A stretch of 64,000 bases of DNA from Nioella nitratireducens (GTDB taxonomy: Bacteria > Pseudomonadota > Alphaproteobacteria > Rhodobacterales > Rhodobacteraceae), in NCBI RefSeq assembly GCF_001879715.1, contig NZ_MNBW01000009.1, forward strand, positions 62,001-126,000, written 5' to 3'. Below the pieces are notes generated by a model, which made no database searches, was not told the DNA's origin, and was given only the letters and a program-made list of their open reading frames with translations. This document shows positions 1-8,233 of this stretch, piece by piece; position 1 is the stretch's first letter, and the number at the start of each line of letters is the position of its first letter. Both the position numbers and the translations under genes were made by a program.

Positions 1-6
1 AGCCTC

Positions 7-540
7 TCAGAACAGCGGGCCGAGCAGGTCAATCGCCGCCCGTCCGTCCCAGTGCCTAGAGCCGAGTGGAAGCACCATCAAGCTTTCGATTGTATCGGTA
101 ACAACCCCTGCGGGGCGGCCGCTGTCAAAGGCGATGTGGGTGACGGGATTGGATTGCGCCTTGAACCCGAGCGGGGCGTAAAGGCCGGGATGACCGAAAA
201 GGACCATGGCCTCTGCCACGGTGTCTCTGGCTTGGGCTATGGCCTGTTTCATCAAAGCGCTGCCGATGCCTCGGCCTTGATGGTCGGGATGGGTGGCCAC
301 CTCGGCGACGCCTGCGATCGTCAGTATCTCGGCGCCCATCCCGATGGCCCGGAGGTGAAGTGCGACATGGCCGATCAGCCCCGGGCCTGCCCAAGCCATG
401 ATCCGCAGGTGGTGGCGCTGCTTGTGAAAAGAGCGGCCTCCGAACCCGGCCTCCGTCCCGAACGCGGCTTGCAACAGGTCGGCAATGGCCTGATCCGCGT
501 CACGCGCCAGCGCGTGTTCCGGCGTGATCTCAATCCGCAT
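7..540 (-). CDS. GNAT family N-acetyltransferase
   Basis: A 177-residue single-domain GNAT acetyltransferase that would move an acetyl group from acetyl-CoA to an unknown amine. The acetyl-CoA loop is visible as HPDHQGRGIGSALM at about residues 86-99, after the core strand TIAGVAEVAT. The later VLFGHPGLYAPLGFK stretch, with the conserved Tyr and GF, is typical of the COG3153 (YhbS-like) subgroup. Its start overlaps the end of the VOC gene by 11 bp, so it is probably the last gene of the minus-strand recF series. The substrate cannot be read from sequence. Confidence 0.85.
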   Translation of the reverse strand: MRIEITPEHALARDADQAIADLLQAAFGTEAGFGGRSFHKQRHHLRIMAWAGPGLIGHVALHLRAIGMGAEILTIAGVAEVATHPDHQGRGIGSALMKQAIAQARDTVAEAMVLFGHPGLYAPLGFKAQSNPVTHIAFDSGRPAGVVTDTIESLMVLPLGSRHWDGRAAIDLLGPLF

Positions 541-964
541 CGGGCAAGGTCAGGCTGCCGTCGTCGTTGAGCGGCCAGAAAGGGTTCATCGCCAGTTCCC
601 AGACATGGCCGTCAGGGTCCGCGAAATAGCCAGAATAGCCGCCCCAGAACACCGTTTGGGGTGCCTTCAGGGCGGTCGCCCCGGCCTGAACCGCGCGGGC
701 ATAGGCGGCGTCCACCTCGGCTTCGGTCGCAAAGTTCTGCGCAAGGGTCGTGGCCCTGGTGCCAAGCGCCGCCCCGGCGCGGCCCTGATCCGCCGCCAGA
801 TCCTCTACCCCGAACAACCCAACGGCAAACCCGTTCGCCTGGTAAAATGTCACGGCCTCCTGGCTCTCTGGGTGCATTTTCCAGCCGAGCGCGGCATAGA
901 AGGCGCGTGACCGGGCCATGTCGGCCACGCCAAGAGTGATGAGGGTAACGCGCTGTGGGGTCAT
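530..964 (-). CDS. VOC family (glyoxalase/bleomycin-resistance fold) protein
   Basis: A 144-residue protein of the vicinal-oxygen-chelate fold, with two beta-alpha-beta-beta-beta modules: VTLITLGVADMARSRAFYAA at the N-terminus and GGYSGYFADPDGHVWELA near residues 115-132. The GHVWE motif carries the usual metal-site Glu. The ATG at 962-964 was chosen because it overlaps the recF stop (ATGA). A longer in-frame start exists at 1099, but it lies inside recF and its extra 45 residues look non-coding. The reaction is unknown; family members include glyoxalases, dioxygenases and drug-binding proteins. Confidence 0.88.
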   Translation of the reverse strand: MTPQRVTLITLGVADMARSRAFYAALGWKMHPESQEAVTFYQANGFAVGLFGVEDLAADQGRAGAALGTRATTLAQNFATEAEVDAAYARAVQAGATALKAPQTVFWGGYSGYFADPDGHVWELAMNPFWPLNDDGSLTLPDAD

Positions 965-2079
965 CGGTCCGTTCCTGTTTGCGTGACAGAGGAATGTCCG
1001 TCCGTCTCCGTGATCTCGAAATACTGTGCCCGGTCGCCAAGTTCTGCAAACAGCTCCGGTCCGGTGCCGGTCATCCATGCTTGCCCACCAAGTGCGCAAA
1101 TCTCGTCAAAGAGCGCCGCGCGCCGGGCGACGTCCAGATGTGCCGCGATTTCGTCAAGCAGCACCAGGGGCGCGGCGCCGGTCTCGGCCTTGAGCGCGCG
1201 GGCATTGGCGAGGATGAGCGAGATCAGCAGCGCCTTTTGCTCGCCCGTCGAACAGAGCCGCGCCTCGGTCTGCTTCGCCGCGTAGATCGCCCCAAGGTCG
1301 CTGCGGTGCGGGCCGATCAGGCTGCGCCCTGCGGCAAGGTCTCGGGGGCGCGACAAGGCGTGCGCAGATGCAAACGCTTCTGCCGTGGTCAGCCCCTCGC
1401 TGCCCTCGGCCTCGACAAGCTGAAGCGCGGCCACCGGAAACGCTGTCTCCGCACCCTCTTGTGCCGCTGCCAACCGCGCCACTGCCTTGCTTCGGTGCGC
1501 CACGATCCGCGCGGCGGCCTCAGCCATCTGTGCCTCGACCGCCGCATACCACGTCGCGTCGCGCACCTGATCCTTCAACATCCGATTGCGTTCGCGCATG
1601 GCCTTTTCATGGGTCAGCACCGCGTCGCCATGCTCGGGCGAAAAACTCATGGTGATCCGGTCCAGAAACCGCCGCCGCCCCTCGGCCCCTTCGATCCACA
1701 AACGGTCCTGCGCCGGAATCAGCCAGACAATCCGCGTCAGCCCCGCGAGGGACAATTGTGGTTCCGGCTTGCCGTCGATGCGCAGGCTGCGCGATTGTCC
1801 GGCTTCCGCCCCCATCTCCAGTTCGTGAAATCGTCCGCCGGTGATCAGCTCGGCCTTGATCTTCCAGCCAAGCGCCTCGGGCCTGCGCGCCATTTCCTCT
1901 GCCGCCGCACGCCGCAGGCCGCGACCGGGCGACAGCAGCGAGACAGCCTCCAGTATATTGGTCTTGCCCGCACCATTGGGACCGAAGAGCGCAACGGGCC
2001 GCCCGTCCAGCACCATCGCCGCCCGCTTGTGCGAGCGGAAATGCGAAAGGGTCAGCGCGCGCACATAGGTGCTGGCCAT
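961..2079 (-). CDS. recF: DNA replication and repair protein RecF
   Basis: RecF (372 residues) is an SMC-like ATPase that works with RecO and RecR to load RecA at single-strand gaps. Visible marks are Walker A GPNGAGKT at residues 33-40, an ABC-type signature STGEQKALL near 277, and Walker B VLLLDEIAAHLD near 307. Length and motif order are normal for the family. It follows dnaN after a 70-bp spacer, the common dnaA-dnaN-recF order, and its stop overlaps the VOC gene start by ATGA. The leader contains a copy of a 25-nt interspersed repeat. Confidence 0.96.
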   Translation of the reverse strand: MASTYVRALTLSHFRSHKRAAMVLDGRPVALFGPNGAGKTNILEAVSLLSPGRGLRRAAAEEMARRPEALGWKIKAELITGGRFHELEMGAEAGQSRSLRIDGKPEPQLSLAGLTRIVWLIPAQDRLWIEGAEGRRRFLDRITMSFSPEHGDAVLTHEKAMRERNRMLKDQVRDATWYAAVEAQMAEAAARIVAHRSKAVARLAAAQEGAETAFPVAALQLVEAEGSEGLTTAEAFASAHALSRPRDLAAGRSLIGPHRSDLGAIYAAKQTEARLCSTGEQKALLISLILANARALKAETGAAPLVLLDEIAAHLDVARRAALFDEICALGGQAWMTGTGPELFAELGDRAQYFEITETDGHSSVTQTGTDR

Positions 2080-2087
2080 GACCCTCT

Positions 2088-2112
2088 CCTTCTTCTTGGT
2101 TCAAATACTCCC
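2088..2112 (-). repeat. interspersed 25-nt intergenic repeat, copy 1
   Basis: Read on the minus strand this contains GGGAGTATTTG and then CCAAGAAGAAGG, just upstream of the recF start. A second copy (22 of 25 positions the same by my count) lies at 3514-3538 on the plus strand. From memory, elements of this kind are frequent between genes in Rhodobacterales. Its function is unknown. The AAGAAGG end could double as the recF ribosome binding site, 8 bases before the ATG. Confidence 0.7.
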
Positions 2113-2121
2113 GCCGGAGGC

Positions 2122-2144
2122 GCGATTTTCCCTGGAAAAATCGC
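2122..2144. repeat. inverted repeat between dnaN and recF
   Basis: GCGATTTT at 2122-2129 pairs with AAAATCGC at 2137-2144 around a 7-base loop, directly after the dnaN stop. It has no clear trailing T-run on the minus strand, so it may attenuate or process the dnaN-recF transcript rather than end it. Confidence 0.6.
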
Positions 2145-2149
2145 CTTCG

Positions 2150-3268
2150 TCACACCCGCATCGGCATCACGACATAGACCGCGCTCGTGTCATTGCCTTC
2201 CCGCATCAGGGTCGGATCGCCGGAGGAGTTGAACAGGAAAACCGCGTTTTCGCGGTCTACCTGGCTGGCGATCTCCAGCAGGTATTTCGCGTTGAACCCG
2301 ATCTCCAGCTTTTCGTCGCCATAAGCCACGGCCAGCTCTTCCTCTGCGGCGCCGCTGTCGGGGGCGTTCACCGACAGGATCAGCCGGTCTTCGTCGAGCG
2401 AGAGTTTCACCGCGCGCGAGCGTTCCGAGGACACGGTTGCCACCCGGTCCACCGCCTTGGCGAATTCGCTGGCATCCACTTCCATCCTGCGGGTGTTCCC
2501 GATCGGAATGACGCGGGTGTAATCGGGGAAGGTGCCGTCGATGACCTTCGAGGTCAGGGTGATATCCGGCGTTGCAAACCGCACCTTGGTTTCCGAGACC
2601 GAGACAGCAATCGACATCTCGTCATCATCCAGAAGCTTGCGCAATTCGCCCACCGTCTTGCGGGGCACGATCACACCGGGCATGTTCTCGGCCCCTGCGG
2701 GCAGCGGCATGTCCACGCGGGCCAGACGGTGGCCATCAGTTGCCACGCAGCGCAGAACCTGTCCGTCGTCGCCTTGCGCCACATGCATGTAGACGCCGTT
2801 CAGGTAATAGCGCGTTTCCTCGGTGGAGATCGCGAATTTCGACTTGTCGAACAGCCGCCGCAACTCTGGCGCCTTGGCCGAGAAATTGGCGCTGTATTCG
2901 GTGGTGGCCATCACCGGGAAATCCTCTCGCGGTAGCGTCGCCAGCGAGAACGAGGATCGTCCTGCATTCACCGTCAGCCGCCCCGAGGCCCCGTCGTCGA
3001 TCAATTGCACAAGGGCCCCGTCGGGCAGCTTGCGCACGATTTCATGCAAGGTCACGGCCGACACGGTCGTGGCCCCCGCGCGCTCGACCTGTGCCGGGGC
3101 CTTGTCCACCACCTCGATATCAAGGTCGGTCGCGCGAAAACTGGCGCTGTCGCCCTCGGCTTCGATCAGGACATTGGCCAGGATCGGAATGGTGTTGCGG
3201 CGTTCCACAACGGATTGTGCCTGAGAGACGGCCTTGAGCAGCGCCGCGCGTTCAATACTGATCTTCAT
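2150..3268 (-). CDS. dnaN: DNA polymerase III subunit beta (sliding clamp)
   Basis: DnaN (372 residues) forms the dimeric ring that holds DNA polymerase III on DNA. It begins MKISIERAALLKAVSQAQ, contains the typical NTIPILANVLIEA and TLTSKVIDGTFPDYTRVIP segments, and ends in a hydrophobic MPMRV tail, as clamps do. The ATG at 3266-3268 was chosen over a longer in-frame extension to 3475 because clamps start at this methionine and the extension reads as leader. It lies 272 bp downstream of dnaA, a spacer that holds a hairpin and the second copy of the interspersed repeat. Confidence 0.97.
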   Translation of the reverse strand: MKISIERAALLKAVSQAQSVVERRNTIPILANVLIEAEGDSASFRATDLDIEVVDKAPAQVERAGATTVSAVTLHEIVRKLPDGALVQLIDDGASGRLTVNAGRSSFSLATLPREDFPVMATTEYSANFSAKAPELRRLFDKSKFAISTEETRYYLNGVYMHVAQGDDGQVLRCVATDGHRLARVDMPLPAGAENMPGVIVPRKTVGELRKLLDDDEMSIAVSVSETKVRFATPDITLTSKVIDGTFPDYTRVIPIGNTRRMEVDASEFAKAVDRVATVSSERSRAVKLSLDEDRLILSVNAPDSGAAEEELAVAYGDEKLEIGFNAKYLLEIASQVDRENAVFLFNSSGDPTLMREGNDTSAVYVVMPMRV

Positions 3269-3469
3269 GTCCTGGCTCCGACGAGGTGCGGGGGCGGTGA
3301 GGGTAGCCTCTCTGCCCGCAAGCACAAGAGTTTTTTCGGAGTTTGGCCAATGGGCGCGCGGCGTCAATGGGCGGATCGGATTTTCGTAGAAATTACTTGC
3401 CGCTGCGCCCCGCTGGCCGCGGGTGTCGACGCTTTCGGCGCCGACCCGGGCGGGGGGATACTCCCCCGT

Positions 3470-3494
3470 CGCCATTGGGCTTGAGCCAATGGCG
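3470..3494. repeat. perfect inverted repeat in the dnaA-dnaN spacer
   Basis: CGCCATTGG (3470-3478) and CCAATGGCG (3486-3494) form a perfect 9-bp stem with a 7-base loop. The short word CCAATG or its complement recurs nearby (3346-3352, 3373-3378 and 3499-3503). There is no T-run, so this is not a standard terminator. It sits just after dnaA on the minus strand and could be a processing or pausing structure. Confidence 0.6.
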
Positions 3495-3513
3495 CATCCA
3501 ATGACGCCCCCCC

Positions 3514-3538
3514 TGGAGTATTTTCACCAAGAAGAAGG
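3514..3538 (+). repeat. interspersed 25-nt intergenic repeat, copy 2
   Basis: Reads TGGAGTATTTT then CCAAGAAGAAGG on the plus strand, ending 2 bp from the dnaA stop. It matches the minus-strand copy at 2088-2112. Here it lies after a gene in the opposite orientation, so ribosome binding cannot be its general role. Confidence 0.7.
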
Positions 3539-3540
3539 GG

Positions 3541-4938
3541 TCAGGCCTCCAGCATCCGCCGCAACAGCTCCGCGTCCTCGGCGATCTGGCTGTCGACCGA
3601 AATCAGTTCCTCGATCTTGCGGACCCCGTGCAGGATCGTGGTGTGGTCGCGGCCGCCGAACTTTCGACCGATCTCTGGCAGCGAGCGCGATGTCAGCTTC
3701 TTGCACAGATACATCGCCATCTGCCGGGGCCGCGCGATGTTGCGGGCACGGCTGGGGCTCATCAGGTCGGACTGGCGCAGGTGATAATGCTCGCAGGTCT
3801 TCTTGATGATCTCGTCCATGGTGACCTTGCGGTCGGTGGCGCGCAGGATGTCGGACAGGCATTCCTGCGTCATGTCCATTGTGATTTCGCAGCCGATCAG
3901 GTCGGCAAAGGCAAAGAGACGCGTGAGTGCGCCTTCCAGCACGCGCACATTGGTCGAGATGCGATGCGCGATGAATTCCAGCACGCCCGGCGCAATGCGC
4001 AGGTCGGGGGTGCGCTCGCGTTGTGCCTCGACCTTTTGTTGCAGAATGCCGAGGCGCAGTTCGTAATCCGTCGGGTGCAGATCGACCACCAGTCCGCATT
4101 GCAACCGCGAGGCAATGCGATTGTCGAGTTCATCCATATCCACCGGCGCGCGGTCGCCCGAAATGACGATCTGCTTGCCCAGTTCCACCAGGGCGTTGAA
4201 CGTGTGGAAGAATTCTTCCTGCGTCGAATTCTTGCCGGCGATGAACTGCACGTCATCCACCATCAAAACGTCGATCGAGCGGAATACCTCCTTGAAGGAC
4301 AGCGTGTCCTGATCACGCAATGCGCGGATGAAGCGGTACATGAACTGTTCCGCCGACAGGTAGATGACCTTGAGGTCGGGCTTGTTGTTGCGCAATTCCC
4401 AGGCGATGGCGTGCATCAGGTGCGTCTTGCCGAGACCGACCCCGCCATAAAGAAACAGCGGGTTGAAGGACACGGCCCCGCCTTCAGCGACGCGACGCGC
4501 GGCGGCATGTGCCAGTTCGTTGGGTTTGCCGACAACGAAATTCGAGAATGTCAGGCTGGGGTTCAACGCCGATTCCGGCATGCCGTGCGTCGTGACCGCG
4601 ACAGGCGCCGTGCGCGGCGCGACCTGCGCGGCAGGTTGCGACCGGCGGGCGTCCGTCCCATTGGCGTGATCGGCATTGGCCGGGGTCATGGGGGCCTGCC
4701 CGTTGACCGCGAACTCGACGCGCTCGACGTCCAGCCCGGACGAGATCAGGTGCCGCAGAATCACATCGCCGAAATGCTGAGAAACCCATGTTCCGATGAA
4801 GTTCGTCGGAACGACCAGACGCGCGGTGCGGTCTTCCACCGTGTCGAAGCTGATTGGCTCAATCCAGGCAGAAAAATTGTTCTTTCCCACAGATTTCAGC
4901 AGTTCGCCCCGAACGTGTCCCCATTGATCTTGTGTCAT
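3541..4938 (-). CDS. dnaA: chromosomal replication initiator protein DnaA
   Basis: DnaA (465 residues) binds DnaA boxes at oriC and opens the duplex. The domains are complete: N-terminal domain I from MTQDQWGHVRGELLKSVG, a variable linker to about residue 125, AAA+ with Walker A GVGLGKTHL near 165 and Walker B VLMVDDVQF near 221, and the C-terminal helix-turn-helix with the signature GGRDHTTILHGVRKI near 425. The ATG at 4936-4938 matches the usual N-terminus; the in-frame extension to 5145 reads as leader. The leader carries eight GANTC sites, which suggests methylation-linked control. dnaN and recF follow on the same strand. Confidence 0.97.
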   Translation of the reverse strand: MTQDQWGHVRGELLKSVGKNNFSAWIEPISFDTVEDRTARLVVPTNFIGTWVSQHFGDVILRHLISSGLDVERVEFAVNGQAPMTPANADHANGTDARRSQPAAQVAPRTAPVAVTTHGMPESALNPSLTFSNFVVGKPNELAHAAARRVAEGGAVSFNPLFLYGGVGLGKTHLMHAIAWELRNNKPDLKVIYLSAEQFMYRFIRALRDQDTLSFKEVFRSIDVLMVDDVQFIAGKNSTQEEFFHTFNALVELGKQIVISGDRAPVDMDELDNRIASRLQCGLVVDLHPTDYELRLGILQQKVEAQRERTPDLRIAPGVLEFIAHRISTNVRVLEGALTRLFAFADLIGCEITMDMTQECLSDILRATDRKVTMDEIIKKTCEHYHLRQSDLMSPSRARNIARPRQMAMYLCKKLTSRSLPEIGRKFGGRDHTTILHGVRKIEELISVDSQIAEDAELLRRMLEA

Positions 4939-5510
4939 TCTGATCCCGTCATTTTTAGACACGGCCCGATTGAATGGTCCGCGTGGGCGGTCGTTGCGCC
5001 GCCCAAACCCTTGTGCCTGCGCGATCTCCATAAATCTCTTCAGAGGGCCAAGACATGATGCCGTGACAGCATCTCGCCCCACCTTGGCCAACAGGAGGCG
5101 GTCTTTCGACCGAACAGAGGCCACCAGCCAAAAGACCACCACCACGGCCCCGACTCTATTGGTCTTGTGGGGTCGCTGCGATGAAACTCAGGTTGGAGGT
5201 CGTCGGACACTGACTCCTGCCGTCGTCGAAATCGTCGACAACAGAAACCAAACCCAGCTAAAGCCACGAAAGACGCCTGTCTCTCGCACTTGCTGGTCCA
5301 AGGCATCGCACGAAACCGAATTTGATTCCTTGGAAGGAAGCCCTCCAATGTGCTGACGCCCTAATGTCCCCCCAGACTATGTGAATCGCTGAGGTCTAAG
5401 CTAGCGGGACTCCGCGTAAACCCGCAACGACTCTTCGCCCTTGACTCTGGCCTCTTCAAGAACGAATCCGCCGGGCCGTTTGTAAGGGTGCCGAAGAACA
5501 AGGATTTTTC
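4939..5510. promoter_or_regulatory. dnaA upstream region with GANTC cluster
   Basis: There is no credible gene here. Eight GANTC sites start at 5152, 5212, 5324, 5383, 5408, 5429, 5443 and 5464, five of them within 86 bp. In DNA of this GC content about one per 300 bp is expected. GANTC is methylated by CcrM in alphaproteobacteria, and methylation of the dnaA promoter is known in Caulobacter. I saw no convincing TTATCCACA-type DnaA boxes, so I do not call an origin. A promoter for dnaA must lie here but no clear -35/-10 pair could be fixed. Confidence 0.6.
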
Positions 5511-5544
5511 CGAAACAAAAAAGGCGCCCCGCTTGGGACGCCTT
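5511..5544 (-). terminator. intrinsic terminator of rpsT
   Basis: On the minus strand the stem AAGGCGTCCC pairs with GGGGCGCCTT (one G-T pair) around the loop AAGC, followed by a run of T. It begins 25 bp after the rpsT stop and separates rpsT from the dnaA leader. Confidence 0.85.
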
Positions 5545-5569
5545 ATAATCAAGCTGTTGCAGCTTTGCC

Positions 5570-5836
5570 TCAGGCGGCCATCGCCTTCACGCGGGACGAC
5601 AGGCGAGACATTTTTCGGGCCACGGTGTTCTTGTGCAGAACGCCTTTGGTCACGCCGCGCATCAGCTCGGGCTGGACTTCGCGCAGGGCGGTTTTGGCGG
5701 CATCCTGATCGCCGGAAGCAATGGCTTCCTCGACCTTGCGAAGGTAGGTGCGGATGCGCGAACGGCGGGCTTTGTTGATGGCGAAGCGACGCTCGTTCTG
5801 GCGGGCGCGTTTCTTGGCTTGAGGCGAATTGGCCAT
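5570..5836 (-). CDS. rpsT: 30S ribosomal protein S20
   Basis: S20 (88 residues) is a primary 16S rRNA-binding protein of the small subunit. It starts [30 protein letters not shown], the typical basic N-terminus, and ends in the usual [18 protein letters not shown] helix. It is monocistronic: its own terminator lies at 5511-5544 and a 204-bp spacer to the divergent operon upstream holds its promoter. Placement next to dnaA is common in Rhodobacterales. Confidence 0.97.
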   Translation of the reverse strand: MANSPQAKKRARQNERRFAINKARRSRIRTYLRKVEEAIASGDQDAAKTALREVQPELMRGVTKGVLHKNTVARKMSRLSSRVKAMAA

Positions 5837-6040
5837 ATATCGGTTCCCTTCGTGGGTCTAATGTCTAACAGGTAGCGCCGAAGCCCACGAACCGGGTTTT
5901 CCGAACCGGTCGAATCCGGCCAAAGCGGGCCTCACGCGCATGTCTGGCGGCGCTCTTAGGCCAGAATTGTCGGAAAGGGAAGACCAAATGAGTCTTTCCC
6001 GTCTAAGCTGATCCGAACAGACAGCAACTGCGAGGGTTCC

Positions 6041-7093
6041 GTGCATCATCTTTCCAATCCCCACCGGGGCAAGGGGCTGATGCCCCTGTCGGACAGTCCC
6101 GCGCCCTCTGTCGATGCCGCCGCCGTCGCCGAACTGCTGGCCCGGTGCCCGGCCCATGCCGAAACCCCGCTGACCGAGGCCCCGGCCATCGCCGTCGCTG
6201 CTGGTGTGGCATCGGTCTGGATCAAGGATGAACGGGGGCGGATGGGGCTTGGCAGTTTCAAGGCGCTCGGCGCGGCATATGTCATCGCCTGCGATGCGGT
6301 GGCTACGGGGGCGGCGGATCTGTCCGTGGCGCTGACGGGCACCACCTATGTCACGGCGAGCGCGGGCAACCACGGCATGTCGGTCGCGGCGGGGGCACGC
6401 GTTTTCGGCGCGCGGGCCGTGGTGCATATCGCCGAGACGGTGCCCGAGAGCTTTGCGGAACGCTTGCGCGACAAGGGTGCCGATGTGGTGCGCGCGGGGG
6501 CGGACTACGAAACGTCGATGGCGCTGGCCGCTCAGTCGGCGGAGGAGAACGGCTATATCCTGCTTTCTGACAGTTCATGGCCGGGCTATACCGAGCGGCC
6601 CCATCGGTTGATGGAAGGCTATCTGCAAATGGCCGCCGAGGCGCTGGACCACTGCCCAAAGGCACCGACGCATGTCTTTCTACAGGCGGGCGTTGGCGGG
6701 ATGGCCGGTGCGGTCGCGGCCTTGGTGCGGGACCGGCTGGGCAATGGGCCCCGGATCGTGGTGGTGGAACCAGAGGCGGCCCCTGCGCTGTTCGAATCGA
6801 TCAGAGCCGGGGGCTTTGTCACCACGACAGGGCCGGTGTCTGCCATGGGGCGGCTCGATTGCAAGGAGGCGTCGCTGATTGCCCTGAAGGGTCTGTCGCG
6901 GGACGCGGATGATTTCCTGCTGATCCGCGAGGAAGAAGCCGCAGCCGCCCTTGCGCCGATGCGGGCGGCGGGGTTGGCCGGGTCGGAATCCGGCGTTGCC
7001 GGGGTGGCTGGGCTGCTGGTGGCCGAGGCCGAACCGCTTGGCCTTGGCCCCGATGCGCGGGTTCTGTGCTTCCTGTCCGAGGGCCCTGCATGA
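6041..7093 (+). CDS. diaminopropionate ammonia-lyase-like PLP enzyme
   Basis: A 350-residue fold-type II PLP enzyme, somewhat shorter than classical diaminopropionate ammonia-lyase (about 400). The Schiff-base lysine is in GSFKALGAAY near residue 75, followed by TASAGNHGMSVA (phosphate/substrate loop). LQAGVGGMAGA (glycine loop), VVEPEAAP and MGRLDCKEASLIA match the ammonia-lyase subfamily. It would eliminate ammonia from a diamino acid or related amino acid to give a 2-oxo acid. The start has a GAGGG eight bases upstream; a second ATG at 6080 is possible. It heads a three-gene unit and overlaps the M24 gene by ATGA. The true substrate is unknown. Confidence 0.8.
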   Translation: MHHLSNPHRGKGLMPLSDSPAPSVDAAAVAELLARCPAHAETPLTEAPAIAVAAGVASVWIKDERGRMGLGSFKALGAAYVIACDAVATGAADLSVALTGTTYVTASAGNHGMSVAAGARVFGARAVVHIAETVPESFAERLRDKGADVVRAGADYETSMALAAQSAEENGYILLSDSSWPGYTERPHRLMEGYLQMAAEALDHCPKAPTHVFLQAGVGGMAGAVAALVRDRLGNGPRIVVVEPEAAPALFESIRAGGFVTTTGPVSAMGRLDCKEASLIALKGLSRDADDFLLIREEEAAAALAPMRAAGLAGSESGVAGVAGLLVAEAEPLGLGPDARVLCFLSEGPA

Positions 7094-8232
7094 TGTCGCG
7101 CGGCTTTCCCGCAGCGGAGTTTTCCGCCCGCTGTGCCCGCGCGCAGGCCCTTATGGCCGAGCATAGCCTTGCCGCGCTGCTGCTGACCACTGAGCCAGAT
7201 GTGCGGTATTTCACCGGCTACCTGACCCGGTTTTGGGAAAGCCCGACACGGCCCTGGTTCGTGGTGCTGCCCGCTGGTGGCAGACCGATTGCCGTGATCC
7301 CGTCCATTGGCGCGCCGGTCATGGCGCGCACATGGGTCGAGGACATTCGCACTTGGCGCGCGCCTGACCTGACCGACGACGGCGTCAGCCTGTTGATTGA
7401 CACGCTGGCAGAGATCGCCGGGGACGGGGCGGTCGGGGTGCCAATGGGGCACGAGACCCACCTGCGGATGCCGCTGGCAGACTTTGCGCGGCTGCGTCAG
7501 GTGGTGAATATCGCGTCGGATCAGGGCATTACGCGATCCCTGCGGCTGGTGAAGTCGGAGGCCGAGATCGACAAGATCCGCGCCGCCTGCGCCATTGCCG
7601 GACGCGCGTTTGACCGTGTGGGTGAAATCGCGCGGCCCGGTGTGGCGGTGTCGCAGGTGTTCCGCCGCTTCCAGATGCTGTGCCTTGAGGAAGGGGCGGA
7701 TTGGGTGCCCTATCTGGCCGGTGGGGCGGGGCCTTTGGGCTATGACGATGTGATTTCGCCGGCCGCGGACGCGCCGTTGGAAACCGGTGATATCCTGATG
7801 CTCGATACCGGCTTGGTGTTTGACGGATATTTCTGTGACTATGATCGGAATTTCGGGATCGGCCCGGTCGATCCACGATGCCGTGACGGGCATCGGCGGC
7901 TGATTGAAGCTGTTGATTGCGCAATGGAAATCGCGCGGCCCGGTGCGACGGCGGCGGACCTGTTTCACGCAATGGACAAGGTGCTGACCGGGGGCGCGGG
8001 CGGGTCGGATGCGGGGCGCTATGGGCATGGGCTGGGGATGCAGTTGACCGAATGGCCGTCTCTTGTTCCCGACGATCACACGGAATTGGTGGCTGGTATG
8101 GTCCTGACGCTAGAGCCGGGAGTGGAGATCGCGAGGGGGCAAGTGCTTGTTCACGAAGAAAATATCGTGATCCGAGAGGGGGCGCCTGAACGGTTGTCGC
8201 CCTTCGCGGGGCCGGAGTTGAAGGAGATCTGA
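7090..8232 (+). CDS. M24 family metallohydrolase (Xaa-Pro/ectoine hydrolase-like)
   Basis: A 380-residue pita-bread enzyme with a creatinase-type N-terminal domain and a C-terminal M24 domain. All five dinuclear-metal ligands are visible: Asp in LMLDTG, Asp in FCDYDRNF, His in YGHGLGMQ, Glu in LTLEPGVE and Glu in VHEENIV. Family members cleave Xaa-Pro bonds, creatine or the ectoine ring. Translational coupling to a PLP ammonia-lyase-like gene and a racemase-like gene points to catabolism of a small N-substituted amino acid rather than peptide trimming; that is inference. Start ATG at 7090 or 7093 (tandem ATGATG). Confidence 0.85.
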   Translation: MMSRGFPAAEFSARCARAQALMAEHSLAALLLTTEPDVRYFTGYLTRFWESPTRPWFVVLPAGGRPIAVIPSIGAPVMARTWVEDIRTWRAPDLTDDGVSLLIDTLAEIAGDGAVGVPMGHETHLRMPLADFARLRQVVNIASDQGITRSLRLVKSEAEIDKIRAACAIAGRAFDRVGEIARPGVAVSQVFRRFQMLCLEEGADWVPYLAGGAGPLGYDDVISPAADAPLETGDILMLDTGLVFDGYFCDYDRNFGIGPVDPRCRDGHRRLIEAVDCAMEIARPGATAADLFHAMDKVLTGGAGGSDAGRYGHGLGMQLTEWPSLVPDDHTELVAGMVLTLEPGVEIARGQVLVHEENIVIREGAPERLSPFAGPELKEI

Positions 8233-8233
8233 G

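Noticed and set aside
955-2232. Long plus-strand frame opposite recF
   Set aside because: Its translation has no domain features and the minus-strand RecF motifs are complete; GC bias explains it.
4939-5570. Chromosomal origin oriC
   Set aside because: GANTC sites are dense, but I found no convincing DnaA-box cluster or AT-rich unwinding stretch, so only a regulatory region is claimed.
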